A DNA stretch of 64,000 nt from Pipra filicauda. Lineage: Eukaryota; Chordata; Aves; Passeriformes; Pipridae. How positions within the stretch are numbered: position 1 is the first letter of the stretch; each line of letters opens with the position of its first letter. Under the pieces are notes generated by a model. It ran no database searches. It was not told the DNA's origin and saw only the letters and a program-made list of their open reading frames with translations. Both the position numbers and the translations under genes were made by a program. Location: the NCBI RefSeq assembly GCF_003945595.2, contig NW_024104284.1, positions 2,169,377 through 2,233,376 on the forward strand, in the 5' to 3' direction. This document shows positions 52,173 to 64,000 of this stretch, in pieces.

Positions 52173-52704
52173 TGTGGTGCATTGACTCTGGCTGGCATCT
52201 AAGACTCACCCAGCTTCTCGCTCCCTCCCCTACAGTGGGATGGGGGAGAGAACTGAAACAGTGAAAGTGAGAAAAACTCATGGATTGATAAAGAGTTTAA
52301 TAAGTGAAGAAAAGGGAGACAGAACCAGGTGATGCAAAGGCAATCATTACCACCTCCCACCAGCAGACCGATGCTCAGCCACTTTCCAAGTGATGGATAC
52401 CTACGAAAGATTATTCCCCTGCTTTATTGCTGAACATAATGTTATACAGCATGGAATACCTCCTTGGCCAGCTGGGGTCAGCTATCCCAGCTGTGTTCCC
52501 TCCTGAACTCTTGCCCAGACTGCTTGCACTGGGGCAGAGTGAGAAACAGAAAAGGCCTTGACTCTAGGCAAGCACTGTTCAGCAGCAGCTGAAACAGCGG
52601 TGCGTTACCAACAGTGGTTTTGTCATAAATCCTAACTGTAGCATCATACAGGATGCTACAAAGAAAATTAACTCCATCTAGATACAGTATACTACTGGAC
52701 AACA
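52173..52704 (-). mobile_element. Solo LTR of an avian endogenous retrovirus
   Basis: About 530 bases matching, in order, a widespread avian LTR (ERVL-type in my recollection), in reverse complement. The landmarks on the plus strand are TGTGGTGCATTGACTCTGGC at one end, CATGGATTGATAAAGAGTTT, GATGCAAAGGCAATCATTAC followed by CACCTCCCACCAGCAGACCG, a GGAATACCTCC block, AGAAAAGGCCTTGACTCT, and TTAACTCCATCTAGATACAG at the other end. In sense orientation it begins TGTTGTCC and ends near CACCACA, giving the expected TG...CA termini. ATTAAA (52296-52301) could be its poly(A) signal and AATAAA (52423-52428) marks a decayed TATA-like region. No internal retroviral genes flank it, so it is a solo LTR left by recombination. 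A target duplication is not evident. It shares the orientation of STAU2. Confidence 0.85.
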
Positions 52705-54805
52705 ACAGAGTGATACCAGGTATGGAATTCAGATTCTGAAAGCAAGAAGTCAAGTTGCTAACAGCTCTGCTCCAGCTCAAGTGGGTGTTTACTTTATTTG
52801 GCTAAAGTTGTAAACAGCTTTATATCCTGAATTCAACAGCCTGAGACTGCAGATTGTTATAACTAACAGAGTTATGAATGCTCACCTCATGTAAACAATA
52901 CTGTGTTTCTTTCATGAAAATAAAAGCTATCTGTATAATAACTGATAGGACTCTTCACATGAGACAAGGGTTTTTTAAAGCAAGTTGTTCTTCACTGAAC
53001 TTGTACTACTTTTTTTAAAATAGATTTTACACAAACTGATTTGTCTTTATTGTCTTGCAGTCTTAAACTTCATGCTCTGCCTGCTTCAGTATTTGAAAAT
53101 CAATTATTTCAAAGTATTAATGTTAATAAGAGTTGGTTGCACAGTTTACCCTAAAAGAGATTGTTCAAAACATTCAAATTGCTTGAAATTCTTTAGAGTG
53201 GTCTCACATAGAAGTAAAAGCAAATACTATACTTATATCTTACTCTTTTATTAGCTTGCCAGCTCATTTTAATTTTCAAAACTCATGTACTTATATACTA
53301 TGCACTGTATAGTAGCAGCCTGCACTGTCTCAGTGACAGGATATTAAATAGCTTGCACTCTGTTTCCATTTAGTGTAGAAAGGAATCTAGGTCTGTTGTA
53401 TCCAGAAATGGAATTAAGTTATCAGAGAATATTGATTTCAACATTGAAAAATGATGTGCCTTTGATGAAAAATTTAATTGTGAAATAAACTTAAAGTAAA
53501 AATGAAATAGAATGCCATCTGTTAATTTCAAATAAAGTATTGGAAATAAAAGACAAAATCAAGTTCTGAAAATTCAGGTTTCCGCATCATCCTCACTCAA
53601 CTGTGATGTTATTACTGGCCAAAACAACTTGGTTTTGTTCCCATAGCTTAGCTAAAAGTTTATTTGTTGATATATGATCTCAGAAAAATCTTTCTCTGAG
53701 ATTGGAAAACAGCTTAGACATCCAGCCCTTCCTTTGGAAAGGTTTTCTAAAGGCTCCATTGCTTTGCTCAGACTTTTGTGTCTGGGCTCATAATCTGGGA
53801 AAAGCAAAGCCATGAATCCCTTAAAATTATTATTTTATATGAAATGGCCTGTTCTCAGGCTGTTATTCCAACCAGGGTGGCTGGCAAGAGAGATGAGGGT
53901 TATACCTACCTAGAGTATAACAGGCTCTTCCCACTAAGCTCCTGAAAGCTGACACACTGTGGATTTTCTATCTTATAAATATCCAGTTTAAGAAGAAAAA
54001 AGGATCAGGTAATCCATGAATTTCAGTGATATTGGGATCCCATTACAAGCAGAAATCTTCTAACATTCCATTGCCTGATGTTTCCTTGAATTGTCTTGCA
54101 GAGTTCAGATTGTTGAACAGCAGGATTTGAAGTTTGGAGGAAGAAGATTTGGATACACTGGAATTCTTTGAGATGTGAACACCAGGCAGGAGAACAATCC
54201 CAGTCCACTGACTTTCAGCCCTCTACAGGGCCAGATCCAGGATATTTCACTCACTTTGATGACTATTCCCAGGGTCTGCACTGGAGCAGTCCCTGGGGAG
54301 CACATGATGAATCCCACAGAAGCAGGTACCTGCCTGCTCCAGGGGCCTCGCTGCAATGACTCCCCTGGTCCATCTGCATGGATTATATCTGGGTGGCAAG
54401 AAGGCAGGAAGGAAGGCTGCTGGGCACCTGCTTCTTGTTCCTGTATGAGGCTGAGAGTGTGTACCAGTCTCAGGAGCTCAAAAATTCAAAAGTGATTTTC
54501 TAAATAGTGAGCTCAAATACTTTTGCCAGTCATTATATCAAATGGATCCAAAAGTTGGAGGAAGTACGTAGTAGGGCATCTTATTAATTTGACCGTGCAG
54601 ATTGATAATTATTTTATTGTGAATTTTGCTCTTTTCTAGACCTGCCAGAAACAGGATATCCTAAATTCAAGGTTTCCACACATGAAGGAAACATCAAATC
54701 ACACTAAAAATATTCAGGGAAAAGAGCTCTGATTTACAAGTCATATTCAATTCTCATTATTATTTATCAACAGTGTCCATCCTCTAAGAAAAATTTCTAA
54801 TTCAC

Positions 54806-54965
54806 TGAATCACAGAATATGCTGAGTTGGAAGGGAACCACAAGGATCGTTGAGTCCAACTCCTGGCCCTGCACAGGACCATCCTCAAGAGTCACACCAT
54901 TTGCCCCAGAGTGTTGTCCAAATGCTTCTTGAACTCTGTCAGGCTTGGTGCTGTTAAGTTTGAAG
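54806..54965 (-). repeat. CR1 LINE 3'-end fragment, about 160 bp
   Basis: The plus strand reads AATCACAGAATATGCTGAGT, TGGAAGGGAACCACAAGGAT, CGTTGAGTCCAACTCCTGGC, CCTGCACAGGACCATCCTCA, AGAGTCACACCATTTGCCCC, then a CAAATGCTTCTTGAACTCTG block and CAGGCTTGGTGCT. This is a very typical avian CR1 3' region in reverse complement, with few differences from the consensus as I know it. It is therefore one of the younger CR1 copies here. The element is 5'-truncated. Confidence 0.93.
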
Positions 54966-56540
54966 GAAGTACACAGGATGGTTTCGAAAAGTGGCTTTGT
55001 GTTCTTTCATTTAATATTAAATCTAGTTTTCTTTTTTTTCCCCCTGAGGAAAGGAGGCCCACTTCTTTAGGTTCTCTTGAAATATTTTTTTCTCACTAGT
55101 TCTGATGAAACTTCACTACTTCTGATGAAGGAGGAAGTGGAAATGCGAACATTTGATGCTGATTCAGAGGCACCCACCACAAGCTGTAAAAGCTGCTGCC
55201 TAAAAGAGATTATGTGTTCCTTGAACTATTATACATTTAGGGAGATATGAATAAACTTCCAAATTCCAAAATGATTGAAAAAAAATAGAAATACTCCCAC
55301 AGGAAAAAAAAAAAAGAACAAAAGAGAAACAATGAAATGGAATCAATTCATGCCAAATTTTGCCAATACATTTTATATGAATAGATGTTAAATGTCCTGG
55401 AGTTATTTCTACAACTAGTCTACAAATAAGAAGTGTCAGTACAAGAAAAAATGGGTTTCATCTGCTTACTTTTTAGTTCCAGAACATTTACAAACCTGTA
55501 GCAAAGAATAATCCAAAAAGACTTCCATGTTCAGTAGATTATACAATGAAAAATAAGAAGACTAGTTTGTTCTGCTATAATTTAGAGCAGTATTGAGGCT
55601 GATTAAATCACACTAGACGCTGTACAGAGCATGCATAATGTGAAGTCTTCTTTGACCTCATCCTCTGGATCCTACATCAGAAAGTGAAAAATATCTGAAA
55701 AGGGACCAATTTTTCAGAGTTTTCTTAGTCAGATATTGTCTATTATATAGGCATGACGGTCACTTTTTGCTGAGGTTAGTTTCATTGTCATTACTCTCAA
55801 TCATCTCTTTAAAATACATTTAATAGTTTCAGGACACTATTCTGTTTTTGATAAGAGCAAATTATTATCTACTCCTTCCTTTGAAAGTTCAGACAGAAAG
55901 AAAATTTAGAACCTTAATTTCACTAGTCCTTGGCACTTATCAGAGGATTTTTTTAATCAGCAAAGAACCATAGTGGCTGAAAATCTGAATGTAACAATCC
56001 AGGAATTACTGAACCAAGCTATTTCATAATATATTGCAGTTCAGTTTCAGTATAACCTTAAGCTTCATTGCATTCTTCTGTTTAGGAGCATATTTGCCTT
56101 AGGCATACTATTTTTGACAGTCTAGAGTACATCCTCCATAAACCTAAATTCATATGGTAAGCTCTTATTCTTAAATCCAATTTTATCCTTATTTTGAGGG
56201 TAAATATAAAGATAAGGATCAGTTTCTATACTTGCCCTTAGCTTCTTCAGAAAAAGGAATGCAAACTGACAAAGCTTCTTTATTTCTACTTAGTATTCTA
56301 ATTACTTTTCTGCAGTTTGGATCACGATTTCTTCTACTTATACTGGGAGCCTACACATTGCACTATTTCTGCATGACTGCTTGTCAAACAAACACCCCAA
56401 ACAACAATAAACAGCTCCATTTAATAATTAGAAATTCAGAATTTTTCAGGAGAAACAAGTAAAATACATTTTTTAAATAGAGGGTGACTGAGCTGCAAGT
56501 TGGAGTTGTATGCCTCAAATTTAGGAATTGAGACAGCTAG

Positions 56541-56639
56541 AAGTAAAACAAAGTAAAACAAAGTCCTAAAATAAAGATCAGGACTCACAGTAATAAAGTA
56601 AACTTTTAGTAATAAAGCAAAATCTTAGTAATAAAGCAT
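56541..56639. repeat. Short A-rich tandem repeats
   Basis: Two neighbouring slippage repeats. AAGTAAAACA occurs twice in a row at 56541-56560. A 19-bp unit starting AGTAATAAAG occurs about 2.7 times at 56589-56639 with a few differences. They lie in AT-rich intronic sequence. Confidence 0.85.
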
Positions 56640-59600
56640 AGTTACACACATTAAATATTCAAAGTTCATAACATGTTATGCAGCATGTGGCTATACTCTC
56701 TAGACATTCATCAAAAGTACTTCAGATGATCCTGTTCTGACTAGAAGGAGTTCTGACTACTCACAATTAGAATTAAATGAATAGGGTTTTTTACTAAGGG
56801 AGAACAACAAAATTGTATATAGGTAGCTCTGCCTCCTTTTTGGAGGGTCATAAGAAACAGGATGAATGTGAAATACCAGTTTTAATTTACAAACAAGGGA
56901 ACATTTTAGGTCTTGTTATAAAGATTTTACACATGGTACAGGCAAGAAAACAAAACCTTCACAATGTTGTATGTTAGGAAACGATGCAATTAAGTCGAAG
57001 TGACAGTCAAGTTTCTATCTGAAAATTAGGGCGGCTAATCGGGAGCACTGACACCAACTGGTTTTAGCCTCTGCATAAGAACCTGAGGTGGCAGTGACAT
57101 GCCCTATGGGCCTCTCTCCACGACAAACTTCCTCCTTCACACACTGCAGAGCAAAGTAGCACTAAAGAATTACTTAGGAGAAAGTCTGTCAGCCCCTATA
57201 AATTTGAGCAGAAAGGTCCAGATGATTTTAAGAGAGCAGTACTTGATTTTCTTCTAAGGAAGCTAACATAATGCAGTCCACTTGTTAGGAGCCTGCTGTG
57301 GCGAGGTGTTGAGAGCTCTCTAGTTCAATGGGCTGTAGTCAGCGTGGGATGCTGAGCACATTTCAAGTTGCTCCCTGAATCATGCAGGCATCCAATATGC
57401 TCACAACAGTTCTAGCAGTCACCCCAAAGATTTGCACATAACCCACGGACACAAAAAAAAGAAGGTTGAAGCATATGGCAAGATTTTTAATTTCTCCGAA
57501 AGACATCAGAGAACTTTACATGCAACCACAAAATATTCCATATTCAAATGCTTCAAGGCTGTTTGTAAAAGATCACTGTCATGCTGTGGGATTGATTCTT
57601 CTGTCATTCTCCTTTTGCTTTAGTAACCCCCTGCTGAGAATCTGAGTGCACTGGCTCCGCAGTTCTTCATGCGATAGCATTTATTGAAAGATACCAGCAA
57701 ACACAAAGCTGTAGTTGGATGCTAATGCAAGTATAACTTCTTCAGATGCTAACGCAGGTATATGTATAGAATTCCAATGGTTTGCAGGTTCAGATTTGTC
57801 CTGTCATCTACCCAGGCTGTCTGCTTCAGCTTAGTAGTTTTAGAGGTGTGTGTGTTCCCAAATGGGTGATGTGACAGCTGCAAAATTCTGCTCTTGCTCT
57901 CAGCCCGTTTGTCCCCTTTCATCTTGTGTGACCAACCAGCCCTGAATATGCTATCTAATCCTAGAAGCTCCTTCTAGGACTAACTTATTGCCAGTTTTGG
58001 CCAGACAGCTGCTTTATCTTTCCCTATATCCAGGGCTTGCAAAGTGGTTGCAGCCACTTTGACTGACACCAAGAAGCAAGTTGCCTTACCCTGCTAATCT
58101 TTGAGATTGTCACAACAATCCACAGTGTGGAATGTTGACAATATGGTTAAACTCAGATCTTCTGCTCCAAACACAAATGTCCCTTACGCTTTAGGAAAGT
58201 CTTTTGTAAATCTTTATCACATCAATGGTTACACAGCTATTTCTCTTGGTGCCAATATCTGCTTAAGTGGTTCCTTGCTTGTTTTCTCTCCACTCCCCCA
58301 TTCCCATTCCAGACTTTGTGTTGCCCCAGTAATTATGCTGCTACAATTGTCTATCAGGACATATCAATGACCAGCCTACAAATAGTCTGACAGGAAAAAA
58401 GTAATTACATTCAGAATTGGTTGGTTTTCCCATCTCATTCTTCCTACAGGCCTGAAGAGTTGCACCAAGACGAGGGGTGGTATGACAGGTAGTTTCAACA
58501 CTAACAGATGGTCTGTGCAACCATGCCTGATGAACTACATTAGAAACATGATTCATTGGGAAAGTTAATTCAGTTATACAGGCTGACTCACACCAGGAAC
58601 CACAGGTGTACTGTGGAATAGTGCAACTATGCTACCCTCTACAGAATACCAAGTCTACGTTGGCAAGATGGCCAAGCCAACCTAACACAGTGTCTAACAC
58701 ACAACCTAACACTGATAAAATTGGCTGTCCAGTCTCTCCCCTCTCACACCAGGAACATGCTCCTGACCTCAGTTTTCCACCACCATGGGCACCTGACTGA
58801 CCCCCAAAGGGAGTCGTACATCTATTACCATATTTTTATATGGTTCAATTTTTTCTAGGTCTAGACCTCTAAAATGAGTCCCCACAGGGACAGGTGCCAT
58901 GCAAAGGAGACAGGGCAGTCATGCAGTTGGGAACAAGATGGCAGTAAAGGGATGAGACTGGCTCTTTTGGTAGCAGCGAGCAATTAAGCTGGTTTAGCTT
59001 TGGTGTCAAAGTACCTAATGACTAATGAAACACAAAGAAGTACTACCTGTCTGTCAGTCTTCAGCGAACATAAAAGGGCAGGAACATTCATTTTCCTGGC
59101 TTAACATAGTAGCATGTGTTAGAACTGGGAAAAGAAAGTGGATTAATTTCTGCTGAGATGAGAGGTTTGGGAAGATAACAAGTATGGCTCATTAGCTCCA
59201 CTAGGGGTAGGGAAGGTGAAGGTGGCTTTTCACCTAGGGGCTTAGGTAAACACAGAATTTTCCAGGAAAGTGCTTTAAGCAGTCAAGCTTGAGAGGAAAC
59301 ATCAGACTAATGTTTCCATCTTAGTTGTCTTTTTAAGTAACAGTGAAGATACATGCTATGAAAATTACACATATATGATTAATTCTGCTTATACTCTATC
59401 CCATGCAGGTTGTCATTTTAAATAGCCTTTTATTGATTCTTTGGTAAAAGGTTTCGGAAATGCAGCTTCTCTCAGTTGATGATCTGACAATATGGAGACT
59501 TTGGCAGCGATGCCAACTATAGAGTAAGAAGGGCTTAGAGTAAGATATGGCATCCCACTTAGTCTGAGATTTTCTACTTCTTATAAATGGATGTGCACTA

Positions 59601-59654
59601 AATGAGAGAAGCTAGGCTGTACAGATGGAGAAAGTCTTGTAATAAAATTTTATG

Positions 59655-59790
59655 GTGCTCGGAAGTATGCTCTTCTACTCTCAATACCTGGATCCAGTGG
59701 AAGATGTCCCTGCCCATGGCAGGGAGAGTAGAACTAGATGATCTTTAAGATCCCTTTCAACACAAAAAATTCTATGATTCCATGAATATA
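59655..59790 (+). repeat. CR1 LINE 3'-end fragment, about 130 bp
   Basis: The plus strand reads GATGTCCCTGCCCATGGCAG, GGAGAGTAGAACTAGATGAT, CTTTAAGATCCCTTTCAACA, then ATTCTATGATTCCATGA. This is the classic avian CR1 3' end in sense orientation, ending in its ATTCTATG-type tail repeats. It is heavily 5'-truncated and only lightly diverged. It is opposite in orientation to STAU2 and to the other clear CR1 copies here. Confidence 0.93.
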
Positions 59791-62700
59791 GACACAGGAA
59801 CAGCAACAACAAAGAATTAGCAAAAATTAGAAGAAGATTATTTCTCCCTCCTTCACTTTGCCCACAGCACAGCATCAGCTGGAGGTGGTCATCTGGGAGA
59901 AGAAAGACTCAGTTTATACTCTTAAAATTTGTTGTCGTTTTTTATCTGAAGTTTTATTTTCTAAATATATGAACAGTTTTAGGAAATTTTAAGGTATAAC
60001 AGTAAGGTGTATTTGGAATTAAGCTACCCTTAATTAATATGATAGGAGTCTATTTGGTTATACGGTGAGGTACAGGCCCATAGCTCATGCTTCTCACATG
60101 TCAACACTGGACATTTTAATTAGCACACATTTTTAAGTAGTTAACTCTTTGACTGGTTATAACACTAAATATAACACCAAATATAACTCTTTCAAGTCAG
60201 TGAAGATCCAGTGAATTTAGCTCCAATCTTTGAGGACTCCACAGAGTGTGGCAGGAACTTGGGCCATGGGTGACACTGTGCAGCAAGCGCTACCTCTATG
60301 GACATACATCCACAAGCTTGATGGATATAACCTGATAGGTTATCAAGAGCCTGAGCAGACCTCAGCATGACAGAGGAGCAATTTGTTTAGCTTTGTACCC
60401 TGGATATAGGTTTAGCAATACACTGACCACCCCAGTTAGCAGCTTACAGCACTGCAAATGGAGTTGAAGCTAAGTGCTTCTTCACTGGTGACATGCTTTA
60501 TCACGAAGAAGGTCTGTCAAGACAGTTTTTCCTTTAAATTCTTCTAACCAAAGGTTCAGGGATAAACAACTGCCATTACAAACAGGACGAAACTGTGACT
60601 TCTCTCTTATGGAATCCAGGCCTTCAAAGTTTAGATGGTAATTCCAAGTTGTTTTCTTATCCAGTATTGCTTATTCACCTGTTACCGGCCCCACAATGTT
60701 TTCATTCAACAGAGAAAAATTTGCTTGATTCCTACCTCTCAACAAACAGAAATTAACTGACTTGCTTGCAACCATGCATGAAGACATTAGACCCAGCTGC
60801 TGTATATCTATAGCAGGCCTCAAGTTAAGATTAAAACAGTGCCAAGTAAATTGACCTAACCAGCAGTTTTCTCTGGAAAGAATACTGAACAGGACTGTAA
60901 TATACCTCCTCTAATTTTCTTGTGTCAGCAGTAAAGATAACATTAGGTATTTGCTTCACATCATTTACGAAGGAAAAAAAAGATTTGCATGGGAAAGTGT
61001 AGCAAGGAGCTGAAGTGGTAAGGGAAAAGCCCAGTGAAATGCTGTTTTGCAGGAGGGAATCTGGGACAAAAATAGTGAAGGGCATTAAAGCCTTCCCTTC
61101 GGTATTCCCTTTGTCCAGAGCTACACCCCACTGTAATGCCGATGCCTAAGAATTGCCTGCACAAAGCAGTCTGGGACAGGCTCCTGCTTCACTTGTGTGA
61201 CCTTACCCTGGGAGAGAGCTTTCATGGAGTGAGGATTTCACACCGTTTCCCCATGCAAGCACAGTCCCGGCAGCAGAAAGTCACCGGGTTCCACCCTGAG
61301 ACTGGGTTTCCGCATGGTCCCTGCAGCCATCATGGCACTGCTGGCAGAGATTACTAATTACGGCCACATGGGACTGTAGTGCTGACACCTGCCCACCCAG
61401 ACAGAAACCTGCAGCTTCCTTCAGAGGGGCCTCCTGCAGACATCACATCTGAACAGCTGTCAATCATCCATGCCCCAGGCCAGATTTGTGCAGATGACCT
61501 GCAAGTGAAATACTTCCCCCTACCAATCCCTGGTAGCCACCGAGGGCTCTCTTTAACAACATGAGATATCACTGTGTCAAACAGAAATGGTACTGATTAT
61601 GAACCAAAAGTTAAGTTTTGTTTCCTAACAAATATTTATATCAGAGAAGAAGGCAACTCAATCAGTGACCTGTTCTTTGCTTTTAGTTTTCTTTTAGCCC
61701 ACTGATTCTCAAGACAGCAATAGCTATAGGAATCACAGCTCCCTAGGGCCTGGCAGCTCCACAGTCCAGCAAGTGTGCCATATTACTGTGCCTGAGGTTA
61801 GGCCCTGGTGAAAAAAGAGCAGTAAGAAAGCTGAGCAGTGAACATCCAAGGGGACCAGGGATCAAAGGACACTCCATCTTCTGGCTTTGGAGGGGTGATA
61901 ACAGGACAAGCAAAGTCTGTCTGCTAATATGGTCTGGAGATGGTATCATCAATGGGGACTTCTTAACCAACACTGAAGGCAAAAACCCAAACCAAAATAT
62001 GAGCTTGAAAGTATGTTAATGTTTAGCTATTCATAGCCCAGCTGATCTGTCAAGCCATGTACTTGCTCCCTCTGCCAACAAAATTATAAGGATCTAGATA
62101 CTTGGGATTACATATGAGAGAGAAATTTTAATGAATTCAATATGACACCTTCATGTTGCTTATTTTATATGGCTACTCAAATACATATATTTTAAAAATA
62201 TAAATGTATTCCTCCTGTGGGGAGACAAAAAAATGGCTATTGGCCTGCTGTTGAAAAACAGCTTATGTGGCAATTTTTAGCTAGATTTGGTTTAAAAATG
62301 AACTATGCACTTATAAAAAATGCATATTTTTCTAAAGAGAGACTTTCAAAGAGTCTTTTGAAAATTAGCTATGCATTGGAGCCAAATATTTCACAAAAAG
62401 AACTTGGAAACAATATACTGGTATTCTTTCTTGGATTACTCTCAAACGGAGGCTTCCGACTATAATAGTATGCAGCACTTGCATGATAGGGACAATTGCC
62501 TTGGAACTGAGAAATCATTTCTGCAAAGCACTAAAAATGCTGAAGATCAGCACTTTGTGGGTGACACTGCTGATTCTTTCTGGGACTAGTTAGTTGCTCA
62601 GACACTCAAACTGACTTAGTGCTACTGATGTATTTCAAATGTTAAACATAATCTTCAGATCTTAATACTACTTCAGCAAATGATTGTTCCTTCTAGCATC

Positions 62701-64000
62701 TACAGATAAATCCTTTAAAGTGCCTTCTGCAACAGACCAGTGTTTGTGAGTATACAAAAATACTTCAAGAAAAGCTACGGATTAACTCTTGGTCAAGGTA
62801 TGTGTAACATGTAAAACTGTATTTTACTGGAAGCAGTTAAATCTATTGCTTGGGAATGGATGAATTACTTTTATAGAGAAAACACTTACGAAAAAATAAT
62901 CAGGTAGATGTTTGTGGCTTAACAAGATTTAATGGTAAACAGAGGATCTATTTTAGAAGGCATATATGGACTACATAATTTTACAATGTCTTAGACTGTT
63001 TAATTATTCAGAACAATTTAACCATCAGCTTTTCCTACTCAGCTGCAACACTTCTAAAAAAAAGCTAATACTTACACATTAAAGTGATATTCCAGATAAG
63101 TAACTAGACTCCAAAAATTTTATGGTGAAGATTTAGAAAAGGATTAGCATAAGTAGCTGTACCGGTGCTGGTTGACTTTCAAATAACTACCCATGGCTTG
63201 ATTTTTCAGAAAATATTTGCCCAGTTCTGAAAATCAGTTTCTCTGATGAATTTTTTTTAAACCGAAGCATTTGCGATCACAGGTCACTTGAAAATTTATT
63301 CTCACCTCCCACTAACGTTTTTTGATAACTACACTTTTTACACTTCTAACTACTAATAGTGAAACAGCGAAGAGAGAGTTTCTAAAAGTGAATCTTGTCA
63401 GCAAATAAATCATTGGTATGCCACTTAAATAGCTTCACTCTTGGCATGCTAAATATTCATGCTCTGATAAGATTTTGGCATGATCCTTTAATTACTCTTG
63501 CAAAGAACATAAGTAATTAAATCATGAAGTACTCAGAGTTCTGGGTATTGTTCCCAATCAAAGGCAATATGCCTATATGCAGAACATCACTATTGCTATT
63601 ACAATGTAAATAAGGCAGTAATTCTCATAAAGAGATACCAAATAAATCACTACAGCATATTAACTCTGCAAACACTAAGTGTTTGGCTTTGTCATTCTCT
63701 GAAAATAGGGAATAATAACATCTCCTTTAAAGTGCCTATATAAAGGCTGAAGAAGTAAGCTGCTTTCCTTACGGGTTTCTCAAACTCTGTTCTACAGCAC
63801 AATTGGCTTTGTGTGTGTTTGGGGAAAAGGGGTCCAAAAGCTTTGTGAATTATTCAAGAAATCTAGAAGTCTTACAGAGGATGTGCCCCAGAACACTTTG
63901 TCCCTGGCTCAGGGCCTCTGCTTAGCAGGACAGACTAAAGGAAAGCATAGTCTGAAGCCCTCTAATTGAGGCCTACTGGTGATTCTTTTCTTTGCATGGA

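Larger units (their letters stand above)
28811..64000 (-). other. STAU2: Probable long STAU2 intron, running off the window
   Basis: No exon matching the earlier part of the STAU2 C-terminal domain is visible on the minus strand right of 28810, and no other gene is recognisable on either strand. Mammalian STAU2 is a very large gene with long introns, so intronic sequence to the edge is the simplest reading. Between the repeats listed separately this stretch is AT-rich unique sequence with scattered short open frames. The longest are 141 codons at 32018-32443 and 138 codons at 42317-42733, neither recognised. A small alternative exon cannot be excluded. Confidence 0.65.

Noticed and set aside
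1..64000. CRISPR arrays, operons, tRNA or rRNA genes, integrated viral genomes
   Set aside because: No regularly spaced repeats, cloverleaf candidates, rRNA blocks or retroviral internal genes were seen. The window has vertebrate nuclear character throughout.

Overview
The window looks like bird nuclear DNA and is almost entirely non-coding. The evidence is short 3'-end fragments of CR1 LINEs with typical avian sequence, a solo LTR of an endogenous retrovirus type common in birds, and two vertebrate coding exons with canonical splice sites. I see no bacterial, viral or organellar gene organisation. Most open frames are short, overlap on both strands, and are chance frames in AT-rich vertebrate DNA.

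The one gene I can name is STAU2 (Staufen homolog 2, a double-stranded RNA-binding protein), on the minus strand. Its last two coding exons are present: 28726-28810 (85 nt, end of the last double-stranded RNA-binding domain) and 27789-27882 (94 nt, C-terminal tail and TAG stop). They are separated by an 843-nt intron. The preceding exon was not found, so 28811-64000 is best read as part of a long STAU2 intron. The stretch 1-27788 is 3' of the STAU2 stop: first the 3' UTR, whose end is not fixed, then intergenic DNA. By known vertebrate gene order RDH10 should lie further left, convergent with STAU2, but no RDH10 exon is visible.

The right half (STAU2 intron) holds most of the recognisable repeats: an L2-like LINE tail (about 31.19-31.30 kb), a MIR-like SINE core (about 37.57-37.69 kb), an avian CR1 tail (46.0 kb), a decayed CR1 of about 850 bp of an old amniote type (50.7-51.6 kb), a solo LTR of about 530 bp (52.17-52.70 kb), and two more avian CR1 tails (54.8 and 59.7 kb). 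The left half holds a pure 61-base poly-T tract (5946-6006), a possible decayed CR1 tail (18.8 kb), a CpG-dense patch inside a 119-codon open frame (22.5-22.9 kb), and one unassigned minus-strand open frame (6990-7265).

No undescribed system was found. The most useful leads are the poly-T tract and its neighbouring open frame, the CpG-dense patch, and the unusually well preserved ancient retroelements inside the STAU2 intron.
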